Assembly: GCA_030426085.1 (NCBI GenBank)
Contig: JAUHYW010000059.1
Coordinates: forward strand, 1 to 64,000
Length of the DNA: 64,000 nucleotides
Origin: a bacterium
GTDB taxonomy: Bacteria > Myxococcota_A > Bradymonadia > UBA7976 > UBA1532
Direction of reading: 5' to 3'
The notes below the pieces were generated by a model that saw only the letters and a list, made by a program, of their open reading frames with translations, was not told where the DNA came from and did no database searches. Below, in pieces: positions 28,033-36,149 of this stretch. Within the stretch, counting starts at the first letter, position 1, and each line of letters opens with the position of its first letter. Position numbers and translations under genes: made by a program.

Positions 28033-29367
28033 TCACGCTCCGGTGGCGGCCCCGGCCGATCCGGCGGCGGACGCCGCGGCGACGAACTTCGGGTGGTCCC
28101 GGAAGGCGGGGTCGACCGCGTCGTAGTCCGGCTCGAGCTGCATGTAGGCCGCCCGCTTGCCGAAGAACTCGGGGTTGACCGGGCGGTTCTCCCGCCGGCG
28201 GATGGCGGCGAGGCCCTCGTTGAGCCGCAGGAAGAGGTCGAGGGTGTAGGCCGGCTCCTCGCCGCGGTTCTTGCCGGTCATCTTCCAGAAGAGCGAGTAC
28301 ACCGCCTGGATGCCCTTGGGGATGAGCGTCTCGCCGGCCTCGAGCGCGCTGTCGAGGGCCTGCTGCGGATCCGCGAACGCGCCCTCGCCCTCCAGCTCGG
28401 CCCCGCCGACGAAGGCGCTCATGACATGATCCGGACCGAAGACGTCGACCGCGTCCTCGAGCGCCCCGATCCACCGATCGCGGCCGACGATGCTCGCCTT
28501 GCCGGGGCAGATGCGGGCGAACTGCGCCGGATCCCACACCTCGAGGTTGAAGCAGGCCCCCCGCACGCCGAGATCGCGCATGCGCTTCATGTGGGCCTTC
28601 GGGATCGCGCCGGTGCCGCAGGCCACGTAGTACTTCTCGGTCAGCCCGGCCGCGGCGAGCCGCTCGGCGATGCGCACGAAGCGCTCGCCCTCCTCGGCCA
28701 TGTCGAGCATCGAGCCGCCGACCATGTAGAGCTGCTTCGCCTCGGTGGTCGGGTGCCGGCACGCCTCGATGACCCGGTCGATGGTCGGGCGGGGCACGTC
28801 GATGACGTACAGCTCCTGGCCCAGCGGGGCCATGCGCTGCTTGTCGGGCAGCCCGTACAGGCAGAAGGTGCACGACAGGTTGCGGGTGCGGCCCTCGCCG
28901 GGCACCACGAAGTACTCGCAGCCGGGGGCCACGTTCATCACCAGCATGTCGCCGTGCTGGCTCAGCCCGGTGGCCCGCATCGGGGTGCCGTCGGCGGTCA
29001 GCATCGAGGTCCACGGCTGGCGCTCTTCGAAGCCGGTGGGGCAGATCCGGCGCTCGCCCTCGTAGATCGCGAACCCCAGGCGGTGCCCGTCGGGCCGGAT
29101 CTGGAACGGGCTGTCGTCCTTGATGCGCAGCCGGAGCTGGGTGTCGTCCTCCAGCCGCAGCAGGTAGGGGAGCTGCACCTGCCGCTTGCCCCGGAAGGGC
29201 GGCTCCCCGTCGGTCAGGTGGTACGGCATGTAGTTGGGGAACGCCGTATCGGCCGCTTCGAGCAGGCAGCGGTGGAAGCGCACCCCGGCGAAGAGCATCG
29301 CCGCCTTGAGCCGGGCGACGGGCGGGGTGGCGGGGTAGGTCTCGGCCAGGCGTTCGAGCATCGACAT
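28033..29367 (-). CDS. Divergent radical SAM enzyme with CX15CX2C cluster motif
   Basis: 444 aa from ATG 29367 (GAGGTGA upstream). The [4Fe-4S] ligands appear to be Cys150, Cys166 and Cys169 (GCEYFVV...NLSCTFCLYG). This is a CX15CX2C spacing in place of the usual CX3CX2C. YMVGGSMLDM may be the SAM-contacting GGE-like strand. Later blocks YYVACGTGAIPKAHM, GACFNLEVWDPAQFARICPGK and VMSAFVGGAE resemble the barrel of BioB/HmdB-type enzymes. The first 140 residues are an extra N-terminal domain. Substrate unknown. It sits directly upstream of the HTH-PilZ/one-carbon run, but the promoter at 27986-28014 separates them. Confidence 0.8.
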   Translation of the reverse strand: MSMLERLAETYPATPPVARLKAAMLFAGVRFHRCLLEAADTAFPNYMPYHLTDGEPPFRGKRQVQLPYLLRLEDDTQLRLRIKDDSPFQIRPDGHRLGFAIYEGERRICPTGFEERQPWTSMLTADGTPMRATGLSQHGDMLVMNVAPGCEYFVVPGEGRTRNLSCTFCLYGLPDKQRMAPLGQELYVIDVPRPTIDRVIEACRHPTTEAKQLYMVGGSMLDMAEEGERFVRIAERLAAAGLTEKYYVACGTGAIPKAHMKRMRDLGVRGACFNLEVWDPAQFARICPGKASIVGRDRWIGALEDAVDVFGPDHVMSAFVGGAELEGEGAFADPQQALDSALEAGETLIPKGIQAVYSLFWKMTGKNRGEEPAYTLDLFLRLNEGLAAIRRRENRPVNPEFFGKRAAYMQLEPDYDAVDPAFRDHPKFVAAASAAGSAGAATGA

Positions 29368-29476
29368 CGCGTCACCTCGGGTGGGGCGGTCCTCGGGTGG
29401 GGTCCTCGGGCAGCAGGGTAGTGCAATCGGCCGACCGAAGGCACGGCCGGCGGCGACGAAACCCGACCGCGGCTGG

Positions 29477-31672
29477 CTATCGCCGCCGTCGGCCGGGGCG
29501 GAAGGTGCGCGCCCGGCCGCCGCGCCCGCTCTTGCCCTTGCGGGGCGCCTTGCGGGCCAGCCGGGCCGGGGGGCGGGCCAGGGCCAGCTCGATGCGCCGC
29601 TCGCGCAGGCTCACGTCGTGGATGCGGACCCGCACGGTGTCGCCCAGGGTGAACTTCTCGCCGCTGCGGGGCTCGACGAGGGTCATGCCGTCCCGGGTGA
29701 GCCGGAAGCGGGGGCCGCCGGGCTTGTCGAAGCGCACCATGCCCTCGACGTGGTGCTGCTCGAGCTGCACGAAGATGCCGCTCTCGCTCAGCCCCATCAC
29801 GAAGCCCTCGCACACCTCGCCGACGTGGTGCTGCATCGCCAGCGCCTTGTACAGCGCCATCACCTCCCGCTCGGCCTCCACCGTCACCCGCTCCTGGCGG
29901 GTGGTCTCCCGGGCGACGCCGGCCAGCTCGCCGAGCGTCTGGCCCGCCCGCCCGGCGAGGGCCGCCTTGACCAGCCGGTGCACCGCCAGGTCGGGGTAGC
30001 GCCGGATGGGGCTGGTGAAGTGCAGGTAGGCCGGGGCGCCCAGGCCGTAGTGCGGGGTGCACTCGGCGCGGTACTCGGCCCGGGCCATCGCCCGCAGCAG
30101 CAACATGTGCAGCAGGGGCTTGCGGGGGTGGTCGTCGAGCCGCTCCAGCCAGCGGTCGAGGCTGCGCAGGGTCTCGTCGGCGCCCTCCGGCAGGTGCGCG
30201 CCGAGCAGCTCGGCGTGGGCCGCGAACCGGGTCAGGCCTTCCTCGGAGGGGTCGTCGTGCACCCGGAAGACCGCCGGGTGCTCGGCGTCGACGAACTGCT
30301 GGGCGATGGCCTCGTTGGTGGCGACCATCGCCTCTTCGACGAGCCGGTGGGCCTCGTGGCGGCTGTAGGTGGTGATGCCGGCGACCGAACCGTCCGGGGC
30401 GAAGCGCACCTTGGGCTCGGCGGTGTCCAGGTCGAGGCGGCCCCGCCGTCGGCGCATCGCCCGCAGCGCCCGGGTCGCCTCGACGAGCGCCTCGAGCACC
30501 GGGCGCAGCGGCTCGTGCTCCGGGCGGCCGGGGCGCGGCGGGCGGCCGCTGAGGCCCAGCATCGCCGCCGCCTCGTCGTAGGTCAGCCGCCCGTGGCTCA
30601 GGATCACCGCCTCGGAGCAGCTCGCCGGGCCCCGGGTGCCGTCGGGGGCGACGTCGAACTCGGTCACCATCGCCAGCCGCTCCTCGTCGGGGCGCAGGCT
30701 GCACAGGCCGCTCGACAGCGGGTGGGGCAGCATCGGCAGCACCCGGTCGGGCAGGTAGACGCTGAACGACCGGGCCCGGGCCTCGACGTCCAGCGGCTCG
30801 CCGGGGCGCACGTAATGGGCCACGTCGGCCACCGCCACCGTCATGCGCCAGCCGCCGCCGGGCAGGGGCGCGGCGTGCACCGCGTCGTCGAAGTCGCGGG
30901 CCGAGTCGGGGTCGATGGTCAAGAGCGGCAGCCCCCGCAGGTCGCGGCGCCGCTCGACCTCGGCCGGATCGATGACGTCCCCGAACGCCGCCGCGGCGGC
31001 CTCGACCTCGTCGGGGAACTCGACCCGCAGGCCCAGATCGTAGACCGCCATGTCGGTCTCGCGGGCGGCCTGCCCCTCGCGGCCGAAGACCTTGATCACC
31101 CGGGCGTTGGCCGGCTCTGCCCCGGCCTCGCTCTGGTCGGGCCAGGACTCGAAGGCCGCCGCGACGAGGTCGCCGTCCCGGGCGTCGACCGGGCCGTCGA
31201 TCTGTACGATGTCGGGCAGGCGGGCGTCGCGGGGCACCAGCCACCGGCCGGCGCGGCTCTCGCGCAGCGTCGCGACGAAGGTGTGGGTGCCCCGGTCGAG
31301 CACCTCGATCACCTCGGCCGCCAGCCGGCCCCGGCGGCCGGCGATCACCCGCACCTTCACCCGGTCGCGGTGGTGGGCCCCGCCCAGGTCGCGGGCGTCG
31401 ACGTAGAGGTCGTCCCCCTCGTCCTCCCGGGCCACGAAGCCGAAGCCGCGGGGGTTGACCGTCAGCGTGCCGACCGTGGTCGAGGGGCCCAGCGGGCGGC
31501 CGTAGTGACTGCCTTGATGGCGCTCGAGCAGGCCGTCCTCGACCATGCGCCCCAGGGCGTCCCACAGCGCCGGCCGATCGGGGCGGGCGGTGTCGAGGCG
31601 GCGGCTCAGCTCGCGGAAGTGCAGGGTGCGGGGCGGGGGTGGAAACAGGTCCAGGATGCGATCGGGCTCCAT
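29477..31672 (-). CDS. rnr: Exoribonuclease R (RNase R/RNB family)
   Basis: 731 aa from ATG 31672 (GGAG four bases before). It is a processive 3'-to-5' exonuclease that degrades structured RNA in the cytosol. Order of domains: N-terminal winged helix (1-60), cold-shock OB folds (GTLTVNPRGFGFVAREDE at 68-85 and a second), RNB catalytic domain with the Asp cluster TIDPDSARDFDDA (Asp254, 260, 262, 263), S1 domain (about 630-710) and a basic tail rich in Lys/Arg. The RNB motif YLHFTSPIRRYPDLAVHR is intact. It has its own promoter at 31743-31771 and is divergent from a kinase gene. Confidence 0.95.
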   Translation of the reverse strand: MEPDRILDLFPPPPRTLHFRELSRRLDTARPDRPALWDALGRMVEDGLLERHQGSHYGRPLGPSTTVGTLTVNPRGFGFVAREDEGDDLYVDARDLGGAHHRDRVKVRVIAGRRGRLAAEVIEVLDRGTHTFVATLRESRAGRWLVPRDARLPDIVQIDGPVDARDGDLVAAAFESWPDQSEAGAEPANARVIKVFGREGQAARETDMAVYDLGLRVEFPDEVEAAAAAFGDVIDPAEVERRRDLRGLPLLTIDPDSARDFDDAVHAAPLPGGGWRMTVAVADVAHYVRPGEPLDVEARARSFSVYLPDRVLPMLPHPLSSGLCSLRPDEERLAMVTEFDVAPDGTRGPASCSEAVILSHGRLTYDEAAAMLGLSGRPPRPGRPEHEPLRPVLEALVEATRALRAMRRRRGRLDLDTAEPKVRFAPDGSVAGITTYSRHEAHRLVEEAMVATNEAIAQQFVDAEHPAVFRVHDDPSEEGLTRFAAHAELLGAHLPEGADETLRSLDRWLERLDDHPRKPLLHMLLLRAMARAEYRAECTPHYGLGAPAYLHFTSPIRRYPDLAVHRLVKAALAGRAGQTLGELAGVARETTRQERVTVEAEREVMALYKALAMQHHVGEVCEGFVMGLSESGIFVQLEQHHVEGMVRFDKPGGPRFRLTRDGMTLVEPRSGEKFTLGDTVRVRIHDVSLRERRIELALARPPARLARKAPRKGKSGRGGRARTFRPGRRRR

Positions 31673-31742
31673 GAGACTCCGGAAGATCGGGCCATCAGCC
31701 GCGGGGGCGAGGCCATGAGGCGGGAGAGAACAGAACGGGCGC

Positions 31743-31771
31743 ACCATACGCGACCGTCCGGTTCGGCTCAA
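31743..31771 (-). promoter_or_regulatory. Sigma70-type promoter for RNase R
   Basis: On the minus strand, TTGAGC (31771-31766), exactly 17 bases, TATGGT (31748-31743). It lies 70 bases upstream of ATG 31672 and is one of the clearest promoters in the window. Confidence 0.65.
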
Positions 31772-31911
31772 GTCGGGCGGCGTCGGCGGGGTGCTCCGGC
31801 GGCTCGCGGGCCGTGTCGGGAGCGGAGCGGGGGTTGACGCGACCCCCAAAATGGCCGATGCACGATAGCGGGGTTAGACTCTGGCCCGCGCCCGACGACC
31901 GATGGACGACG

Positions 31912-33756
31912 ATGAAGGCGAAGTTCGGCCGATATGTGTTCCTCAAGAAGCTCGCCGTGGGGGGCATGGCCGAGATCTTCCTCGCCCGCCGGCTCAGCTT
32001 CGGGGGGTTCGCCAAGTTCGTCGTGCTCAAGCGGCTGCTGCCCGAGCACCGGGGCAAGCGGGCCTACGAGCAGCTCTTCCTGACCGAGGCCCGCATCCAC
32101 GCGGTGCTCAACCACCCCCACATCGTCAGCCTGCACGACCTCGGCAAGCTCGACGACGCCTACTTCATGGCGATGGAGTACGTGCACGGGGTGTCGGGGG
32201 CCGAGCTGATGGCCCGGGCGGCCCAGCGGCGCAAGCCCCTGCCGCTCGGCTGCGCGCTGCGCATCGTGGTGGCGATGGCCGAGGCGCTGCATTACGGGCA
32301 CGTCACCCTCGACGACCTCGGCGAAGCGCCGATGGGCATCCTGCATCACGACGTCAGCCCCCACAACATCCAGATCGGCTACGACGGGGCGGCCAAGCTG
32401 CTCGACTACGGGGTCGCCACCCGCATCGGCCACCCGGCCCCCGGCGGCCGCCGGGGCAAGCCGGCGTACATGTCGCCCGAGGCCATCGCCAAGGGAGACC
32501 TCGACCACCGCAGCGACCTGTTCAGCCTGGCGATCGTGCTCTACGAGATGACGCTCAGCCGGCGGCTCTTCAAGGCGGGCACCGCCAAGGAGACCATGGC
32601 CCGGGCCCGGGCGGCGCTGGTCAAGCCGCCCCGCGAGATCGACCCCGACTACCCCCGCGACCTCGAGACGATCGTGCTGCGGGCGCTGGCCCGCGATCGG
32701 GACCGACGCTTCGCCACCGGGCAGGACTTCGCCAACGCGCTCAAGGGCTTCGCCGAGAAGCAGGACCTCGATCTGGGGCAGGACGCCTTCGCCGATTACC
32801 TCGCCGAGCTGTTCCGCAGCGAGGTGCCCCGGCGGCAGGCCGAGCTGGCGGCCCTGGCCCGGGCCTCGGTCGAGAGCCGCCAGCGGGCGGCGGCGCCCGA
32901 GAAGCCGGCGCCCACCCCGGACGAGGCCCCGGACGAGGCGGCCGCGCCCGAAGACGCCGCGCCGGACGACGCCGCGCCCGAAGACGCCGCGCCGGCCGAA
33001 GCCGAGGAGGCCCCCGCCGAAGAGGCGGCCGCCGACGAAGGGGGAGAGCCGGAGGCGCCGGGCGACGCGCCGCCCGAGGGCGACCCGGAGGCCGACGCCG
33101 ACGCGCCGCCGCGCACCCCCGACGACCAGACCCTCGAAGAGCGCCCGCTCGCCGACGACGACGAGGAGATGGCCACGGTGGTCAAGCCGCCGAGCGAGAT
33201 GCCGCTGGCCGCGTCGCTGCCGACGCCGGCTCCGGTGGCCGACCTCGGCCGGACCCCGACCCCGACCCCCATCCCGGTGGCCGACGTCGGCGACGCCCAG
33301 CTCGACCTCGGCCCCGAGCGCTCGGCGGGCAGCGGGGAGTACGACGGCGAGGACGCGCTGGCCTACGAGCTGCCCGAAGAGGCCAAGGACCAGCGCCCGG
33401 AGTGGGACGAGGGCACCTACGCCGCCCCGCTGCAGAGCGCCCGCCGGCGGACGTGGTTCGTCGCGCTCGGCGGCCTGCTGCTCGCGGTCGGGGCCTTCTT
33501 CGCCGGCCAGCGCCTGCCCACGCTGCTCTCGCCCACCGGCCGCATCACCGTCGAGTCGGACCCCGCCGGGGCCCGGGTCGAGAGCAACGGCAAGGCGATC
33601 GGCGAGACCCCGCTCAAGATCGAAGGCTTGCAGGTCGGCGACCAGCTCCGGCTGCGGGTCTCGAAGCCGGGCTACGGGGCGGTCGAGCGCAAGATGACCA
33701 TCTACCCCGATCGCCTCTCCCGGGAGTGGACCGTCACCCTCGACGCCCGCCGCTGA
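31912..33756 (+). CDS. Transmembrane Ser/Thr kinase with HHDVSPHN loop and PEGA domain
   Basis: 614 aa from ATG 31912. Kinase domain 5-290: AVGGMAEIF loop, Lys40 in VVLK, catalytic loop HHDVSPHN (Asp147) in place of HRDLKPEN, DYG (165-167) in place of DFG, and MSPE. The HxDVSPHN form is a recognised myxobacterial subgroup; key Asp and Lys residues remain, so activity is plausible. A roughly 180-residue Ala/Asp/Glu/Pro linker leads to a membrane helix (about 513-533) and a periplasmic PEGA domain (GRITVESDPAGARVESNGKA). The start has only a weak ribosome site. Divergent from RNase R; convergent with the PPIase gene 16 bases away. Confidence 0.9.
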   Translation: MKAKFGRYVFLKKLAVGGMAEIFLARRLSFGGFAKFVVLKRLLPEHRGKRAYEQLFLTEARIHAVLNHPHIVSLHDLGKLDDAYFMAMEYVHGVSGAELMARAAQRRKPLPLGCALRIVVAMAEALHYGHVTLDDLGEAPMGILHHDVSPHNIQIGYDGAAKLLDYGVATRIGHPAPGGRRGKPAYMSPEAIAKGDLDHRSDLFSLAIVLYEMTLSRRLFKAGTAKETMARARAALVKPPREIDPDYPRDLETIVLRALARDRDRRFATGQDFANALKGFAEKQDLDLGQDAFADYLAELFRSEVPRRQAELAALARASVESRQRAAAPEKPAPTPDEAPDEAAAPEDAAPDDAAPEDAAPAEAEEAPAEEAAADEGGEPEAPGDAPPEGDPEADADAPPRTPDDQTLEERPLADDDEEMATVVKPPSEMPLAASLPTPAPVADLGRTPTPTPIPVADVGDAQLDLGPERSAGSGEYDGEDALAYELPEEAKDQRPEWDEGTYAAPLQSARRRTWFVALGGLLLAVGAFFAGQRLPTLLSPTGRITVESDPAGARVESNGKAIGETPLKIEGLQVGDQLRLRVSKPGYGAVERKMTIYPDRLSREWTVTLDARR

Positions 33757-33772
33757 GCCGGGCGCCGGGCCC

Positions 33773-35392
33773 TCAGAACGTCTTCTCCACCTCGGCCTCG
33801 GCCCGCAGCCGCGACAGGAAGGCGTCGACGTCGGCGTCCTGCACCGGCTTCTGCTTCAGCTCGGTCTCGAGCCCGTCCCGCACCGCGGCGTAATCGCTCT
33901 TCACCTCGGCGTCGAGCCGGATGAGGTGATGGCCCCGCTCGCCCTTCACCAGCGCCACCTCGCCCGGCTTCAGCTCGTCGAGCTTCGCGTCGATCTCGGG
34001 CCCCAGCGCGCCGACCCGGAAGCGGGTGATCCGGCCGCCGTTGCGCCGGGTGCCCTCGTCCTCGCTGTGGCGCCCGGCCAGCGCGGCGAAGTCGGCCCCG
34101 CCCCGGGCCTCGGCCAGCAGCGCCTGCGCCTTCTCCCGGGCCTTCTTTTCGATGATCGGGGCCAGCTTGCGGGCCTTGACCCGGGGGTAGCTCGTGCCGA
34201 CCACGATGTGGCGCACCAGCTTCGTATCCTGGGCCGGCAGGAAGGCCCGCTCGTCGAGCCGCACCAGCGCGTAGCCGTCGGCGGTGCGGATGGGGGCCGA
34301 GATCTGGCCGACGGGCAGCGTCTCGAGCACCGCGTCCACCGCCGGGCCCAGCCGGCCGGGGGCGAACTTGCCCAGCGCGCCGCCCTTCGAGCGGGAGACC
34401 GGGTCGGACGAGACCGCCCGGGCCACCTCGGCGAAGTCCTCGCCCGCCGCCAGCCGGGCGGCGATCGCCTTGGCCTCGGTCGCCGCGTCGGCGAAGCGCC
34501 GGGCCTCGTCCCGGTCGTCGTCCCCGCCGGACGGGCGGGCCGAGACGGTGATCACCGACCCCGCGTAGGTCGCGCCCTTGCGCACCCCGGTCACCTGGGC
34601 GACGTGGAAGCCGAGCCGGCTGCGGATCACCGGCGAGAGGTCGCCCACCGCCATCTTCGCGATCGCGTCGTCGAAGTCGTCGCCGAAGCGGCCCGACCAG
34701 CGGGCGCCCAGATCACCGCCGTCCGCGCCCGAGGGGCCGTCGGAGCGGGCCCGGGCCAGATCGGCGAAGTCGGCCCCCTCGGCGAGCCGGGCCCGCAGAT
34801 CGGCGGCGGTCTTCTCGGCGTCGGCGATGATCTGCGCCTTCTCGGCCTCGTAGTCGGCCCGGGTGTAGAGCCGGGACATCGCCGGCACGGTGCTGATCAG
34901 GATGTGGCTCACCTGCCGCTTCACCCCGCCCGGCCCGTAGCGCAGTTCGAACAGCGCCCGCACCCGGGCCTCGTCGACCCGGGCGGCGAGCAGCGCCTCG
35001 ACGAGCAGCCGCACCCGCAGCCGCTCGGCGAGGCCGTGGCGCCAGTCCTCGATCGACAGCCCGTAGCCCTCGAGCTGGGCGGCGAACTTCGCCCGGTCGC
35101 CGCGGAAGCGCCCCTCCACCACCTGCCGCTCCTCGGCGTCGACCTTGGCGGTGACCGCCGCCTCGTCGACGGTGATGCCCGCCTCGCGCGCCTCGCGCTC
35201 GACGAGGTAGCGCTCGACGTAGCGGGGGAAGAAGGCGTCGCCCTGAGCGGCGAGCAGCGCGTCGAGGAAGCTCGACCGCCGGATCGGCTCGCCGTCGATG
35301 GTGGCGATGATCGGCTCGGCCGGCGGGGGGGCCGACTGCGGGGCGCAGCCGACGAGCAGGGCGAGGGCGGCGAGGGCCACGAGGCGGGACAT
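33773..35392 (-). CDS. Lipoprotein peptidyl-prolyl isomerase with three parvulin-like domains
   Basis: 539 aa from ATG 35392 (GGAGG upstream); an ATG at 35455 lies before the lipobox LVGC (Cys16, Ala at +2). An N-terminal SurA/PrsA-like helical chaperone part (30-155) is followed by three parvulin-type repeats: about 160-270 (QVSHILIST, GADGGDLGARW, GFHVAQV), about 280-375 (DPVSRSKGGALGKF, DGYALVRL) and about 385-500 (LVRHIVVG, RRNGGRITRF, GHHLIRLDA). The middle one is the least typical. Expected job: folding of exported and outer-membrane proteins, anchored as a lipoprotein. Family members usually carry one or two parvulin domains. Confidence 0.87.
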   Translation of the reverse strand: MSRLVALAALALLVGCAPQSAPPPAEPIIATIDGEPIRRSSFLDALLAAQGDAFFPRYVERYLVEREAREAGITVDEAAVTAKVDAEERQVVEGRFRGDRAKFAAQLEGYGLSIEDWRHGLAERLRVRLLVEALLAARVDEARVRALFELRYGPGGVKRQVSHILISTVPAMSRLYTRADYEAEKAQIIADAEKTAADLRARLAEGADFADLARARSDGPSGADGGDLGARWSGRFGDDFDDAIAKMAVGDLSPVIRSRLGFHVAQVTGVRKGATYAGSVITVSARPSGGDDDRDEARRFADAATEAKAIAARLAAGEDFAEVARAVSSDPVSRSKGGALGKFAPGRLGPAVDAVLETLPVGQISAPIRTADGYALVRLDERAFLPAQDTKLVRHIVVGTSYPRVKARKLAPIIEKKAREKAQALLAEARGGADFAALAGRHSEDEGTRRNGGRITRFRVGALGPEIDAKLDELKPGEVALVKGERGHHLIRLDAEVKSDYAAVRDGLETELKQKPVQDADVDAFLSRLRAEAEVEKTF

Positions 35393-35504
35393 GGAGACCT
35401 CCGGGGGTTGGCCGTGGGACGGCGGGATGTTCGGCGCCGACCGGGTCCGTGTCAACGCAGGCGACCGGCTCCGGAGCCGGTGTCGAAAAATCGATCGAAA
35501 ACGT

Positions 35505-35533
35505 TTGACTCCCCGGGCGACCTGACCTAGATT
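35505..35533 (+). promoter_or_regulatory. Sigma70 promoter of the tRNA-Ala unit
   Basis: TTGACT (35505-35510), 17 bases, TAGATT (35528-35533), with an A/T-rich stretch (35484-35503) upstream that could act as an UP element. Transcription would start about 15 bases before the tRNA. Confidence 0.75.
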
Positions 35534-35555
35534 CGCCGCCGCTCGCCGAGCCCGT

Positions 35556-35628
35556 GGGGCAGTAGCTCAGCTGGGAGAGCACTTGACTGGCAGTCAAGAG
35601 GTCAGGGGTTCGATCCCCCTCTGCTCCA
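35556..35628 (+). tRNA. tRNA-Ala (GGC)
   Basis: 73 bases fold into a full cloverleaf. The acceptor stem is GGGGCAG with CTGCTCC and carries the G3:U70 pair that identifies alanine tRNAs. The D arm is GCTC-GAGC. The anticodon stem CTTGA/TCAAG encloses loop CTGGCAG, giving anticodon GGC for codon GCC. The T arm is AGGGG-TTCGATC-CCCCT. The discriminator is A. CCA is not encoded and must be added by a CCA-adding enzyme. GCC is a very common Ala codon in these genes, so this tRNA should be in demand. Confidence 0.97.
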
Positions 35629-35632
35629 CTCC

Positions 35633-35669
35633 AAGAGGCCGACACGCCCGTGTCGGCCTCTTCTTTTTT
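35633..35669 (+). terminator. Rho-independent terminator of tRNA-Ala
   Basis: A perfect 14-bp stem (35633-35646 with 35649-35662), a two-base CC loop, then ctttttt at 35663-35669. It lies five bases after the tRNA. It is the only classical terminator found in the window. Confidence 0.92.
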
Positions 35670-36149
35670 CGAATCCCCGCCCGGCGCCCGCCCGCGCGCG
35701 ACGGCCGACCCGAAATCGGCCTCCGGGGTCCCCCGTCCGGGGGGTACCCCTGGATCTCGCCGGCCCGAAACGACATCATCCCGACAACGCGTCGTTGCCA
35801 GAGAATGTCAGGAATCGCCCCGGCGATTCCGCTACGCTGCACGGCGAATCGAGGACGGCGAGCGGGGCCCCTCCGCCGCCGATCCCGAGCCCACCGGGGC
35901 GGGAGCGCGGGCGGACGACCGCCGCCTGCGCCGCGCGTGTCGAGCGATCCGCGGGGTGGAATGCGGATCGCCCGCCCTCAGAGAGCGCGGTCGACGGGGG
36001 CGCCCGGTCCCCCCAATACGTTGAAGTCGAAGACCGCCGCGAGGGCGAGCAACTCGCGGGCGGACAGGCCGTAAGGCGCCGCGCGGTCCCCCGGGGCCGG
36101 CGACGCCGATGCGCCGGCAGTCAGCCGAGAGCCAGCACGGAGCCCCGAC
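35670..36149. other. 480-bp region without a supported gene
   Basis: Between the tRNA terminator and the large lipoprotein gene. The short open frames here have low-complexity Arg/Pro/Ser translations, no ribosome site and no family signature. No repeat, tRNA or clear -10/-35 pair was found. It probably holds the promoter and leader of the 36150 gene. Confidence 0.6.

Noticed and set aside
31834-31839. TTGACG box upstream of the 31912 kinase
   Set aside because: No acceptable -10 hexamer occurs 16-18 bases downstream.
35650-36024. Possible small gene of about 124 codons after the tRNA
   Set aside because: The start lies in the terminator hairpin, the translation is low-complexity Arg/Pro/Ser, and other frames are equally open.
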